Source of the DNA: an uncultured Aggregatibacter sp.
GTDB lineage: Bacteria; Pseudomonadota; Gammaproteobacteria; Enterobacterales; Pasteurellaceae
DNA: 64,000 nt
Reading direction: 5' to 3'
Assembly (NCBI RefSeq): GCF_901873365.1
Contig: NZ_CABFLM010000060.1
Location: 40,246-104,245, forward strand
Under the pieces are notes generated by a model. That model saw nothing but the letters and a program-made list of their open reading frames with translations. It was not told the DNA's origin and did no database searches. Shown here in pieces: positions 1 to 9,098 of the stretch; position 1 is the first letter of the stretch; every line of letters starts with the position of its first letter. The translations under genes and the position numbers were made by a program.

Positions 1-75
1 GCCCTTGGTAATGCGTTATGGCAACAAGATACGTACGCCAAATCCACCGCACTTTTTGATGCACCGATAGGTTAA
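1..75 (+). CDS. comA: Competence/pilus assembly protein ComA (PilM-like), C-terminal end only
   Basis: The window opens inside an open frame that ends with TAA at 73-75. The last 24 residues are visible (ending DAPIG). The tail alone carries no recognisable motif. It is called ComA from position: it lies immediately upstream of comB in what is clearly the comABCDE operon of Pasteurellaceae (pilMNOPQ equivalents). ComA/PilM is an actin-like cytoplasmic protein that docks onto the N-terminus of ComB/PilN at the inner membrane. A reverse-strand uptake signal (ACCGCACTT, 46-54) lies within the coding sequence. Confidence 0.7.
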   Translation, partial: ALGNALWQQDTYAKSTALFDAPIG

Positions 76-84
76 GGAAAGGTG

Positions 85-603
85 ATGAAAAAAGACATTA
101 ATCTGTTGCCGTGGCGATTACAGCAACGTCGCCGACAAGCCAAAGCCTTGGTAACGAAATGCGTGGCAGGTGCGGTGCTTTGCTCGAGTATCAGTGTGGG
201 GTTATACCATGTTGCCGAACAGCACACAAAACAGGCGGAAAAATTACAACATGAATATGTAGAACTACAACGTGAGTTACAACTTACACAACAACACATT
301 CAGCAGATCAGACATCATCAACGTCATGACCAAGAGACCCAAGCAATCACCAAAGAAACCGTTTTTTTATTGCTAAATCAATTAGCTGAGTTACCACTTA
401 CACAAGGAGAGCTATCCGCGTTGGCGCTTTCGGAGCATCATTTAACGCTTACCGGCCAAAGTGTTAGCCAAGAGGAGTTCGATCGCCTTAACCATTTTCT
501 GACCGAACAAGCGTTATTTAGCGAAGTGAAACTCACGGAATTTAAACCGCAAGCGCAAGAAATGCGGTTTCAGTTTGATCTCAAGTTGCAGGTAACCCCA
601 TGA
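85..603 (+). CDS. comB: Competence/type IV pilus alignment protein ComB (PilN-like)
   Basis: About 172 residues. It starts with the typical PilN head KKDINLLPWR, the stretch that inserts into PilM. A single hydrophobic helix follows at about residues 20-45 and then a Gln-rich coiled-coil segment (about 50-90) leading to a periplasmic domain. The family forms an inner-membrane platform for the type IV pilus machine used in DNA uptake. A GTG at 82 precedes the ATG at 85; AAGGAAAGG just upstream fits the ATG better. The stop overlaps the comC start (ATGA), showing translational coupling within the com operon. Confidence 0.85.
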   Translation: MKKDINLLPWRLQQRRRQAKALVTKCVAGAVLCSSISVGLYHVAEQHTKQAEKLQHEYVELQRELQLTQQHIQQIRHHQRHDQETQAITKETVFLLLNQLAELPLTQGELSALALSEHHLTLTGQSVSQEEFDRLNHFLTEQALFSEVKLTEFKPQAQEMRFQFDLKLQVTP

Positions 604-1133
604 AATGGATAGATAAAATGGCAACGACACCTCTGTTAACGCATTGGTATCAGCTTGCTGCTTGGCAACAGACGGCCTTGTTATGTGCGCTGGGTGTTGC
701 CTCACTTTCTTTGCCGGCACAACATTATTGGCAGCAATGGACACAATTAGCACAACTGACAGAACAACAGGAAATGCAACAGGCGACATTAGCACATCAA
801 CAAAAAATTTTGGCAGCACTAAAAGAAAAAGCCGATAAGCATTTACTTACACCGAAATTGGCAGGCAAACTTTCGGCAGTTAATCAGCAAATTCAACAGC
901 TTGCTCAATCATTACACATTGAACATAGCCAGTGGGACTTTCATCAAACAGCGTTGTTAACACTGCACGTTCAAGGCTATTTTGATGAGTTAAGTGCATT
1001 TTTGACCGCACTTCTAACAGAAAATGCGGGGTTGGCGTTAGTGGAATGGCAGGTGCAAAAACGTACTGAATCGAATAATGACAGTGTCCTTTTCAGCGAA
1101 CTGTTATTCCAATTCAATCCTGAGGAAAAATAA
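600..1133 (+). CDS. comC: Competence/type IV pilus alignment protein ComC (PilO-like)
   Basis: A 177-residue protein with one N-terminal membrane segment (about residues 18-40), then a Gln-rich coiled coil (about 45-80) and a small alpha/beta periplasmic domain, the architecture of PilO. PilO pairs with PilN to connect the cytoplasmic motor side to the outer-membrane secretin through PilP. Sequence conservation is low, so the call rests on topology and on lying between comB and comD. It overlaps comB by 4 nt and comD by 1 nt, as expected for a tightly coupled operon. Confidence 0.8.
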   Translation: MKWIDKMATTPLLTHWYQLAAWQQTALLCALGVASLSLPAQHYWQQWTQLAQLTEQQEMQQATLAHQQKILAALKEKADKHLLTPKLAGKLSAVNQQIQQLAQSLHIEHSQWDFHQTALLTLHVQGYFDELSAFLTALLTENAGLALVEWQVQKRTESNNDSVLFSELLFQFNPEEK

Positions 1134-1528
1134 TGGTAAGACAAATGTTATGGTTATTCATCAGCGTGATGATCAGCCACGCCGGTTGGGCGAATGATCC
1201 TTTTGATAAAACCCGCCGTCAGGGAATGATGCAAGCTACATCGGAAAAACAAAACAGCACGCCAAATTCAACCTGCCACACTACGCCGTCAACCATTTTT
1301 CCGCAAACGGCCTTTGAACAGATTCAAGTGATCGGCGTATTACAACATCACACCGATTGGCAAGTCATCTTGCTTGCCGACAATCAAGTCAGCCTTGCGC
1401 ATACCGGCGATTTGATTGCTGCCGAGCATATTCAAATTAGCAAGATCGACAAACAACACATTGATTTTTTACGTTGGGACAATAGTGCGAACTGTGAGAA
1501 AACCACCCCTTTTCAAGTGAAATTTTAA
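1133..1528 (+). CDS. comD: Competence/type IV pilus assembly protein ComD (PilP-like)
   Basis: A 131-residue protein with a signal peptide (hydrophobic stretch to about residue 18, cleavage near GWA-ND). A short disordered linker containing two Cys follows, then a beta-rich C-terminal half with the pattern IQVIGVLQH...W...LL.D, typical of the PilP domain. PilP links the PilN/PilO inner-membrane platform to the N-terminal domains of the secretin. It follows comC with a 1-nt overlap and precedes comE by 9 nt. Confidence 0.8.
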   Translation: MVRQMLWLFISVMISHAGWANDPFDKTRRQGMMQATSEKQNSTPNSTCHTTPSTIFPQTAFEQIQVIGVLQHHTDWQVILLADNQVSLAHTGDLIAAEHIQISKIDKQHIDFLRWDNSANCEKTTPFQVKF

Positions 1529-1537
1529 GGAAGATTG

Positions 1538-2944
1538 ATGAAATTAGCGCTTTTCCACCGCCTAAAGTGCGGTCTGTTTTTTGGATGTTTTGTGAGTCTG
1601 GTGATGAGCTTTTCTGTGCATGCGGAACAACCTCGCGTGTTTTCGATTCGATTGAAGCAAGCACCATTAGTGCCGACGTTGCAACAGCTGGCATTAGCAC
1701 AAAACGTCAATTTAATTATTGACGATGAATTGCAAGGCACCCTTTCACTTCAACTGGATAACGTGGATTTGGATCAGCTCTTTCGGTCTGTTGCCAAAAT
1801 CAAGCAGTTGGATTTGTGGCAAGAAAACGGTATTTATTATTTAAGTAAACTTGAGACCGCGGCCAAATTTGCCACCCAAATGGAAACGCCTTTTACGTTG
1901 CCTGCCGAGATGACGGAACAACCCACGCAACTCACCACCGCGACCATTAAACTGCACTTTGCCAAAGCTTCTGAAGTAATGAAATCGCTTACCGGCGGTA
2001 ACGGGTCGATGTTATCGCCGAATGGCAGTATTACCTTTGATGACCGCAGCAACCTCTTGCTGATTCAAGACGAACCAAAATCCATCGCCAATTTGAAAAA
2101 ATTGATTAAGGAATTGGATAAGCCCATTGAACAAATCGCCATCGAAGCACGTATTGTCACCATCAACGCGGAAAGTTTGAAAGATTTGGGCGTGCGTTGG
2201 GGGATTTTTAACCCGACAGAAAATGCCCACAAAATTGCTGGCAGTCTCGCCGCTAACGGCTTTGACAATATCACTCACCAATTAAACGTTAACTTGCCGA
2301 CGGCGACCACGCCGGTCGGTTCTGTTGCGCTGCAAGTGGCGAAAATCAATGGGCGACTTTTAGACTTAGAATTGACCGCACTTGAACGGGAAAACAATGT
2401 GGAGATTATCGCCAGTCCCCGTTTACTCACCACTAACAAAAAAAGTGCCAGCATTAAGCAAGGGACGGAATTGCCTTACATTATGGTGAATGAAAAAAGT
2501 GGGACACAAAGCGTAGAATTTCGCGAAGCCGTATTAGGCTTAGAAGTGACACCGCATATTTCACAGGATAAACAAATTTTGTTGGATTTAGTCGTCAGTC
2601 AAAATGCGCCGGGTGGACGTGTTTCATACGGCCTGGGTGAAGTGGTTTCCATTGATAAACAAGAAATTAATACACAAGTTTTCGCCAAGGACGGCGAAAC
2701 CATCGTGTTAGGCGGTGTTTTTCATGATACCATCACCAAAGGCGTGGACAAAGTGCCTTTGTTGGGGGATATTCCGGGCATTAAACGCTTATTTAGCAAA
2801 GAAAGTGAACGCCATCAAAAACGTGAGCTGGTGATTTTCGTCACACCGCATATTTTACGCCAAGGGGCATTTCCGGAAAGTCTAAAAAAATCATCGCAGG
2901 TAATGCCTCAGAATAAACGCAACGAACCGGCAAAAAAACGATAA
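1538..2944 (+). CDS. comE: Competence secretin ComE (PilQ-like outer-membrane pore)
   Basis: About 468 residues, with a signal peptide cleaved near VHA-EQ. An N-terminal STN/N0-type domain (about residues 35-105) and an N1 domain (about 130-200) precede the C-terminal secretin pore domain. Secretin hallmarks are visible: VEIIASPRLLTTNKK, then VTPHISQD, KDGETIVLGGVF and VPLLGDIPGIKRLF. Secretins form the multimeric outer-membrane channel for pili and for incoming transforming DNA. A TTG at 1535 is in frame, but ATG 1538 is better placed after AAGGAAG. An uptake signal (1565-1573) lies inside the signal-peptide codons. The ComF phosphoribosyltransferase gene that follows comE in H. influenzae is absent here. 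Confidence 0.93.
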   Translation: MKLALFHRLKCGLFFGCFVSLVMSFSVHAEQPRVFSIRLKQAPLVPTLQQLALAQNVNLIIDDELQGTLSLQLDNVDLDQLFRSVAKIKQLDLWQENGIYYLSKLETAAKFATQMETPFTLPAEMTEQPTQLTTATIKLHFAKASEVMKSLTGGNGSMLSPNGSITFDDRSNLLLIQDEPKSIANLKKLIKELDKPIEQIAIEARIVTINAESLKDLGVRWGIFNPTENAHKIAGSLAANGFDNITHQLNVNLPTATTPVGSVALQVAKINGRLLDLELTALERENNVEIIASPRLLTTNKKSASIKQGTELPYIMVNEKSGTQSVEFREAVLGLEVTPHISQDKQILLDLVVSQNAPGGRVSYGLGEVVSIDKQEINTQVFAKDGETIVLGGVFHDTITKGVDKVPLLGDIPGIKRLFSKESERHQKRELVIFVTPHILRQGAFPESLKKSSQVMPQNKRNEPAKKR

Positions 2945-3078
2945 ATTCACTATGAACCTGTCATTTATATGGCGGTAAACGAAATAAATCGCTTGTTTAG
3001 GTTGAAAAGAATAGGGATTTATTGAGATAATCTTGGGCAATTTTGGGGTGATCTTTTCCACTTATTCAAAACTTTCAC

Positions 3079-3112
3079 ACGACCACATGAATCATCACTT
3101 GCGGTCGTTTCT
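3079..3112 (+). terminator. Weak putative terminator after the com operon
   Basis: Inverted repeat ACGACC/GGTCGT (3079-3084 and 3103-3108) with an 18-nt loop followed by a T-rich stretch, in the 221-bp gap between comE and aroK. The stem is short, so this is tentative. Confidence 0.3.
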
Positions 3113-3165
3113 TATTTTCTAAAAGATCACATTTTTCCGATGACATAAATTTAAGATGAATAACA

Positions 3166-3693
3166 ATGGCAGAAAAACGTAATATTTTCCTCGTGGGGCC
3201 TATGGGGGCAGGTAAAAGCACCATCGGTCGCCAACTTGCACAATTACTTAACATGGATTTTGTCGATACCGACGCAGAAATTGAAGAACGCGCCGGTGCC
3301 GACATCGGTTGGATTTTTGATGTGGAGGGCGAAGAAGGATTCCGTAAAAGAGAAGAACGCCTTATTAATGAATTAACACAACGTCAAGGCATTGTATTAT
3401 CGACCGGTGGTGGTGCAGTGTTATCAAAAGACAACCGCAATCATCTTTCCGCACGCGGTATCGTAGTTTATTTGGAAACTACCGTAGAGAAACAATATCA
3501 ACGCACCCAACGAGATAAAAAACGTCCGCTATTGCAAGATGTTGACGATCCGCGCCAAGTGTTGGAAGACTTAGCTAAAGTTCGCAATCCGCTCTATGAA
3601 GAAGTGGCGGACATCACCCTACCAACTGACGAGCAAAGTGCCAAAGTTATGGCGACACAAATTATCGGCCTGATTGACAACTACAACGGTTAG
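3166..3693 (+). CDS. aroK: Shikimate kinase
   Basis: Phosphorylates shikimate to shikimate-3-phosphate with ATP, fifth step of the common aromatic pathway, in the cytoplasm. Length 175 residues, normal for AroK. The Walker A loop GPMGAGKST is at residues 11-19, a DTD metal/substrate motif follows near residue 36, and the shikimate-binding loop STGGGAV is near residue 80. The lid segment RDKKRPLL is also present. ATG is the only sensible start. aroB follows 33 nt downstream, so the two probably share a transcript. The order secretin-aroK-aroB-dam matches E. coli hofQ-aroK-aroB-damX-dam apart from the missing damX. Confidence 0.97.
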   Translation: MAEKRNIFLVGPMGAGKSTIGRQLAQLLNMDFVDTDAEIEERAGADIGWIFDVEGEEGFRKREERLINELTQRQGIVLSTGGGAVLSKDNRNHLSARGIVVYLETTVEKQYQRTQRDKKRPLLQDVDDPRQVLEDLAKVRNPLYEEVADITLPTDEQSAKVMATQIIGLIDNYNG

Positions 3694-3726
3694 TACGAAC
3701 GGTTAAATACTTCAAAGGCAAAGTAA

Positions 3727-4815
3727 ATGTTGTGTGTGAATGTTGAATTAAAAGAAAGAAGCTACCCGATTTATATCGGCGCCGGATTACTCACGAATAG
3801 CGATTGCTATCCGCTGCAATCCGGCAATAAAGTCATGATCGTGACCAATCCAACTGTTGCACAACATTATCTTTCCACCGTGACGGACACCTTAGAAAAA
3901 ATCGGTTGTCTTGTTGAGCACGTCGTATTGCCGGACGGCGAACAATACAAAACCCTGGATTCTTTGAACCTGATTTTCACCGCACTTTTAAAAGCCAACC
4001 ACGGACGCGATACCACGATCGTGGCATTAGGCGGCGGTGTCATCGGTGATGTGGCAGGCTATGCCGCAGCAAGCTATCAACGTGGCGTACGTTTTATTCA
4101 AATTCCGACGACGTTATTAGCCCAAGTGGATTCTTCCGTGGGTGGCAAAACGGCGGTAAACCACGAATTAGGCAAAAATATGATCGGCGCGTTTTATCAA
4201 CCCACCGCCGTGATTGTCGATACACTTACCTTAAATACCTTACCCAAACGTGAAGTCAATGCAGGCTTAGCCGAAGTCATCAAATATGGGGCGATTTTAG
4301 ACTTCCCCTTTTTCCAATGGCTAGAACAACACATCGATAATTTAGTCGCCCTTGAGCAAAACGCATTACAACAATGTATCGCCCGTTGTTGTCAATTAAA
4401 AGCGGATATTGTGGCGCGCGATGAAACGGAAAAAGGCGATCGCGCATTATTAAATCTTGGCCACACCTTCGGTCATGCCATCGAGACCCATTTAGGTTAC
4501 GGCAACTGGTTACACGGCGAAGCGGTATCCGCCGGCTGTATGATGGCTGCGGCGTTATCAGAAAAATTAGGCGATTTAACACCACATGATGTGGCACGTT
4601 TAGAAAAACTTTTAGTGCGCGCCAATTTACCAACCGTTTCACCGGATGGCATGACCGCACAAGATTACTTGCCGCTAATGATGCGTGATAAAAAAGTGCT
4701 CAATGGCAAATTGCGTTTGGTGCTCCTCAAAGCGCTTGGGCAGGCTTATGTGGCGACGGATGTCCCACAAGAACAGGTGATTGAAGCCATCAATCGTTGT
4801 ACGCAAGTTGACTAA
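3727..4815 (+). CDS. aroB: 3-Dehydroquinate synthase
   Basis: Converts DAHP to 3-dehydroquinate (second step of the shikimate pathway), NAD- and zinc-dependent, cytoplasmic. At 362 residues it has the usual family length. Visible motifs are the NAD-binding GGGVIGDVAGY, the substrate-binding segment QIPTTLLAQVDSSVGGKT, and the zinc-ligand stretch LNLGHTFGHAIE with a later His in WLHGEAVSAG. It sits 33 nt after aroK and its TAA lies 4 nt before the dam start codon, so aroK-aroB-dam look co-transcribed. Confidence 0.97.
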   Translation: MLCVNVELKERSYPIYIGAGLLTNSDCYPLQSGNKVMIVTNPTVAQHYLSTVTDTLEKIGCLVEHVVLPDGEQYKTLDSLNLIFTALLKANHGRDTTIVALGGGVIGDVAGYAAASYQRGVRFIQIPTTLLAQVDSSVGGKTAVNHELGKNMIGAFYQPTAVIVDTLTLNTLPKREVNAGLAEVIKYGAILDFPFFQWLEQHIDNLVALEQNALQQCIARCCQLKADIVARDETEKGDRALLNLGHTFGHAIETHLGYGNWLHGEAVSAGCMMAAALSEKLGDLTPHDVARLEKLLVRANLPTVSPDGMTAQDYLPLMMRDKKVLNGKLRLVLLKALGQAYVATDVPQEQVIEAINRCTQVD

Positions 4816-4819
4816 CCCC

Positions 4820-5668
4820 ATGCCAAAACCCGCTAAACCCACAACAAAAACCAAAAGCCGCCCTTTTCTCAAATGGGCGGGCGGTAAATATCGCCTCACA
4901 GACGAAATCAACCGTGTATTGCCTAAACGTAAACACTGTTTGGTCGAACCGTTTGTTGGCGCCGGTGCGGTATTTCTCAACAGCCATTTTGAACGCTACA
5001 TTCTGGCAGACATCAACCCTGATTTAATCCACCTATTCAACATCGTCAAACAGGACGTTGAAGGTTATATCCAAGCGTGCAAACCGGTTTTCTTTCACCC
5101 CGATGCTAATACGGAAAGTTACTACTACACCAAGCGTCAAGAATTTAATCAAAGTACCGATGCATTCCAACGCGCCGTGTTATTTCTGTATTTAAATCGT
5201 TTTGGCTTTAACGGCTTGTGTCGCTACAACGCCAAAAATGAATTTAATGTGCCTTTCGGCGCTTACAAAACCCATTATTTCCCGGAAGAAGAACTTCGTT
5301 TTTTTGCCGCTAAAGCACAAAGTGCGGTCTTTATTTGCGCCGATTTTCAACAAACTTTTGAAATGGCGGATGAAGACTGTGTCATTTACTGCGACCCACC
5401 CTATGCTCCCATTTCACAAAACAGCAATTTCACCAATTATTCCGGCAATGAATTTTCCATCGCCCACCAACGCGATCTTGCCAATCTAGCCAAAGACACT
5501 GTGAAACAACGCAACATCCAAGTAGTGATTTCCAACCACGACACGTCATTTACCCGAGAAATCTACCAAGGCGCGAAAATCCGCCGTTTAAAAGTACAAC
5601 GCTCCATCAGCCAAGCGCCGCATAAACGCGTCAAAGTAAGAGAGTTGATTGCGGTCTTTAACGCCTAA
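4820..5668 (+). CDS. dam: DNA adenine methyltransferase Dam (GATC)
   Basis: Transfers a methyl group from SAM to N6 of adenine in GATC, used in mismatch repair strand choice and replication timing. It is a D12-class enzyme of 282 residues: FLKWAGGKYRL near the start (SAM region), PFVGAGAVF (FxGxG motif, about residue 44), and the catalytic DPPY motif at residues 192-195. An upstream TTG at 4781 would run through the end of aroB; ATG 4820 is preferred because homologues begin close to the FLKWAGGK motif. It is the last gene of the aroKB-dam run and converges on selB with 27 bp between stops. Confidence 0.95.
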   Translation: MPKPAKPTTKTKSRPFLKWAGGKYRLTDEINRVLPKRKHCLVEPFVGAGAVFLNSHFERYILADINPDLIHLFNIVKQDVEGYIQACKPVFFHPDANTESYYYTKRQEFNQSTDAFQRAVLFLYLNRFGFNGLCRYNAKNEFNVPFGAYKTHYFPEEELRFFAAKAQSAVFICADFQQTFEMADEDCVIYCDPPYAPISQNSNFTNYSGNEFSIAHQRDLANLAKDTVKQRNIQVVISNHDTSFTREIYQGAKIRRLKVQRSISQAPHKRVKVRELIAVFNA

Positions 5669-5695
5669 AAAATAACTTAAAAACTTACCGCACTT

Positions 5696-7555
5696 TTACA
5701 AATCAAACACATCCGCATCGCGCAATACGTGAATATTGCCTTTGCGGCGTAAGAAACCACAGCGGTCGAAATATTCCACCAGTTGTACGGTCATTTTACG
5801 TCCGAATTGTAACGCATCACGCAATTCGTTTACCGATATGCCCTCTTTCCCGGCGACAAGCTGTTTGATTAAGCGAGCGGTGGCATAAATGTTCTCGGTC
5901 AGGAAGAAGCGGTCTTTTACCACAGCGGTGAGATAGCCTAATTTACCGGCTTTGTAGAGGAAGTTGCGCATGGCGCTTTCTTCCTGTCCTAATAAGCCTG
6001 CAAGATCACGCACCCACAATGCTTGTCCGTTATGTTGCTCAAATTGCTCGAGAACTTGTTGCCATAATGCACGTTCTTGTTCATTAAATTGAATTTTATG
6101 ATCGGCGGTGTGTAGCCAGCCACGGGTTTGTTGTAGCTGATTTTCGGCTAATAATTCATCAATAAAATGATAAATTAGTTTTTCCGGCTGATTCAGTGCC
6201 GCAATGCGATATAAACGAGCTTTACCTAAGCCGAGTTGGTCGGGATGTTGTTCGTGATATTGCGCAAGTGCGGTCAATAATTTCGATGTTTGTTGCGTGC
6301 GATACTCGGCATTAAAACACCAGCTTTGGAAGCGAATATCGCCGTTCTTTTCAAGAATGTCATTCAGTTGTGTCTCTGTCAGTTGTTCAATCCACATCAA
6401 CTGCTTGGCTTCCACCGCATGATTTTGCAGATAAAGTGCGGTGCGTTTTTCGGCTGTTTCTGCTTGAATCAGTTGGCGTAAATAATCGAAACGGGCTTCT
6501 GTGCGCTTATGGCGTTTCGGTGAATGGATTTCAATCACTTTTGCGCCACCGAGTACGGCGGTAGAGTTGCTGTTGCGTAAGATGATTTTGTCGCCGTGCG
6601 CCAAAAACAACGGTTGCTCTAAAATTAGTTCTGCCAGCGCGTGTTGCTGAGGTGCGAGTTTGGGTTGTTGCAATAACGTCAGCTTGCCTGTGGTGTGTGA
6701 GGCGGCGTGATAAATATGTACCGGTTGGCTTTCGTTCAGTGGAATTTGGTTTTCTAGCCAAACGGTGACGCGATCTGTCGCTTTGGCAGGCGGTTGGGAG
6801 AACAACCAATCGCCGCGCTCAATTAACGTGCGGTCGAAATCTAAGTTAATATTTAATGCCAGGCGTTGTCCTGCCAAGCCTTCTGTACTTTGTTCGTTTT
6901 GTGCGTGGATATTTTTCACCCGCACTTTTTGCCCATTGCTTAAATACAATTCGTCGTCAATGGCAACTTTGCCCGCAAATGCGGTGCCTGTCACCACGGT
7001 GCCGGCGCCTTTAATCGTGAAAATACGGTCGATGGCATAACGGAACGGTTTTTCCGTGTCCGATAATTCCGGTAACTCCGCCAAATAATCGCGTAGCGTT
7101 TCAATACCCTGACCGGTGGTAGCAGACGTGACGAAGAATTTACTGTTCGCCAAGAGGGTATATTGTTGGCGTAGCTGTTGTTCTAATGCGTCAATTTGTT
7201 GCGCATCGGCGCGGTCGGCTTTGGTGATCACCACCATGATTTCTTGCAGTTGCAACAAGCTCAAAATGTTTAAGTGCTCGATGGTTTGCGCTTGCACGCC
7301 TTCGTCTGCGGCAACGATAAGCATGGCGTAATGGATGCCCCCCAAACCTGCCAACATATTGGCAAGCAAACGTTCGTGCCCCGGTACATCGATAAAGCCG
7401 AGGATTTGATCTTTTAACGGCAAATAGGCGTAGCCCAAATCAATGGTCATGCCACGTTTTTTTTCTTCCGGTAAATGCGCCGTATGCGTGCCGGTGAGGG
7501 CTTGTAATAGGGCGGTTTTGCCGTGGTCAACGTGTCCGGATGTGACAATAATCAT
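5696..7555 (-). CDS. selB: Selenocysteine-specific translation elongation factor SelB
   Basis: Binds GTP, Sec-tRNA(Sec) and the SECIS hairpin of selenoprotein mRNAs to insert selenocysteine at UGA. The 619-residue protein has the EF-Tu-like G domain (P-loop GHVDHGKT at residues 7-14, DVPGHE, and TKAD as the NKxD variant), beta-barrel domains, and a C-terminal winged-helix array. That array ends in VQLVEYFDRCGFLRRKGN..HVL, the mRNA-binding region. An upstream in-frame ATG would add 20 residues, but the conserved MIIVTSGHVDHGKT head fixes the start at 7555. The start overlaps the selA stop (ATGA), so the pair is translationally coupled. Confidence 0.97.
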   Translation of the reverse strand: MIIVTSGHVDHGKTALLQALTGTHTAHLPEEKKRGMTIDLGYAYLPLKDQILGFIDVPGHERLLANMLAGLGGIHYAMLIVAADEGVQAQTIEHLNILSLLQLQEIMVVITKADRADAQQIDALEQQLRQQYTLLANSKFFVTSATTGQGIETLRDYLAELPELSDTEKPFRYAIDRIFTIKGAGTVVTGTAFAGKVAIDDELYLSNGQKVRVKNIHAQNEQSTEGLAGQRLALNINLDFDRTLIERGDWLFSQPPAKATDRVTVWLENQIPLNESQPVHIYHAASHTTGKLTLLQQPKLAPQQHALAELILEQPLFLAHGDKIILRNSNSTAVLGGAKVIEIHSPKRHKRTEARFDYLRQLIQAETAEKRTALYLQNHAVEAKQLMWIEQLTETQLNDILEKNGDIRFQSWCFNAEYRTQQTSKLLTALAQYHEQHPDQLGLGKARLYRIAALNQPEKLIYHFIDELLAENQLQQTRGWLHTADHKIQFNEQERALWQQVLEQFEQHNGQALWVRDLAGLLGQEESAMRNFLYKAGKLGYLTAVVKDRFFLTENIYATARLIKQLVAGKEGISVNELRDALQFGRKMTVQLVEYFDRCGFLRRKGNIHVLRDADVFDL

Positions 7556-8946
7556 AGCGCCTCCAAAGTATCGAGCAAGCGTTCGAGGCTTGCCAAACTG
7601 CGTAAATCCAACCAAATTTTATCCCGTTCAATGCGTCCGATAACCGGTTGCGGCAGCGCCAATAAACGGGCGAAAAGTGCGGTGGTTTTTGTCGGCATTT
7701 TTTCTGTTGCCGGCGCAATGGTGACCGCGACTGACGGAATTCGTGCCAACGGTTGGGAGCCACTACCAACTTGCGCTTCGCTTAGTTCGATCGCAACAAC
7801 GTAATCTGCATTTAAACGATTTTCCAACCGCTCTTTCAGTTGTTCTGCTTGTGCTTGTAATTGGGCTACAGGCTGAGTGAGCAGATGAAGTGCGGTCAGT
7901 TTTTCAGTGATTTTTTCCGGTTGCAAATACAAACGCAAAGTGGCTTCCAGACCGGCGAGGGTGACTTTGTCACAACGTAGCACGCGTTTAAGCGGATAGG
8001 CTTGTAGCTGTTGAATCAATGCTTTTTTACCCACGATAATGCCTGCCTGTGGCCCGCCAAGCAGTTTGTCGCCGGAGAAGGAAATTAAATCTAGGCCGTG
8101 TTGTAATTTTTCTTGTACCGTCGGTTCTTCCGGCAAATTGAATTGTTTCAGATCGATTAATGCACCACTGCCTAAATCTGTGATGACCGGAATGCCAAAT
8201 TCTTTACCTAATTCCGCCAGTTCTTGTTCGTCAACAGAATGCGTGAAACCGCAAATTTGGTAGTTACTGCTGTGAACTTTCATTAAAAAAGCAGTATTTT
8301 CGTTAATTGCGTTGCGATAATCTTTTAAATGGGTGCGGTTGGTGGTGCCCACTTCCACCAGTTTGCAACCAGCCTGTGCCATGATGTCGGGAATGCGGAA
8401 AGCACCACCGATTTCAATCAATTCACCACGGGAGATGATCACCTCTTTCCCTTGCGCGAAAGTTGCCAGCATCAGTAATACCGCTGCTGCGTTGTTGTTC
8501 ACTACACAGGCCGCCTCGGCGCCCGTGAGTTGTTGCAGTAAATCGCTGATGTAGTTATCCCGATGGCTGCGCTCGCCTGCCGCTAAATCATATTCTAATG
8601 CCACATTACCCTGCATAGCATCCAGCGCCGCTTGTTGTGCCGCCGGTGACCACAACGCGCGCCCGAGATTGGTATGTAATACCGTGCCGGTTAAATTATG
8701 TACGCTCTTAATGTTCACTTGTTGTTGTAGCAATAATTGTTGGCGGATGTACTGAAAGGTGGCGTCATCGGTTTGCAAAAAGTGCGGTAGATTTTCATGG
8801 CGTTTTATATGTTCGCGCGCTTGTTGCAACATCTCGCGAGACACGCTGACAGTGGCACTATGGCCAAATTCTGCCACGAATTGTTCACCTTGCGGGGTTT
8901 TGAGTAATTTATCGATGGCGGGAAGGGCTTGATAAAGGGCTGACAT
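7552..8946 (-). CDS. selA: L-seryl-tRNA(Sec) selenium transferase (selenocysteine synthase)
   Basis: PLP-dependent decameric enzyme that converts Ser-tRNA(Sec) to Sec-tRNA(Sec) using selenophosphate. The protein is 464 residues, normal for bacterial SelA. Visible features are HNLTGTVLHTNLGRA, the GAEAACVVNNNAAAVLL segment, ITDLGSGALID, and the PLP-lysine motif SFSGDKLLGGPQAG near residue 295. The ORF could be extended upstream to 9054, but MSALYQALPAIDKLL is the family head and the extension has no homologue-like character. First gene of selA-selB; selD and the selC tRNA are not in this window. Confidence 0.96.
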   Translation of the reverse strand: MSALYQALPAIDKLLKTPQGEQFVAEFGHSATVSVSREMLQQAREHIKRHENLPHFLQTDDATFQYIRQQLLLQQQVNIKSVHNLTGTVLHTNLGRALWSPAAQQAALDAMQGNVALEYDLAAGERSHRDNYISDLLQQLTGAEAACVVNNNAAAVLLMLATFAQGKEVIISRGELIEIGGAFRIPDIMAQAGCKLVEVGTTNRTHLKDYRNAINENTAFLMKVHSSNYQICGFTHSVDEQELAELGKEFGIPVITDLGSGALIDLKQFNLPEEPTVQEKLQHGLDLISFSGDKLLGGPQAGIIVGKKALIQQLQAYPLKRVLRCDKVTLAGLEATLRLYLQPEKITEKLTALHLLTQPVAQLQAQAEQLKERLENRLNADYVVAIELSEAQVGSGSQPLARIPSVAVTIAPATEKMPTKTTALFARLLALPQPVIGRIERDKIWLDLRSLASLERLLDTLEAL

Positions 8947-9098
8947 GATGATTCCTTTTTCTGGGGTTAAATTGGCATTTTTAGCGGGGATTATAAGGTG
9001 TGAAACCTGATTTCTTCTTTGCTTTTGCGTGCGCATTAGATACACTAACGCCAATTTTTTTCTCGTATTTTTAAATTCTTGGAATTATAGGTAATTCA

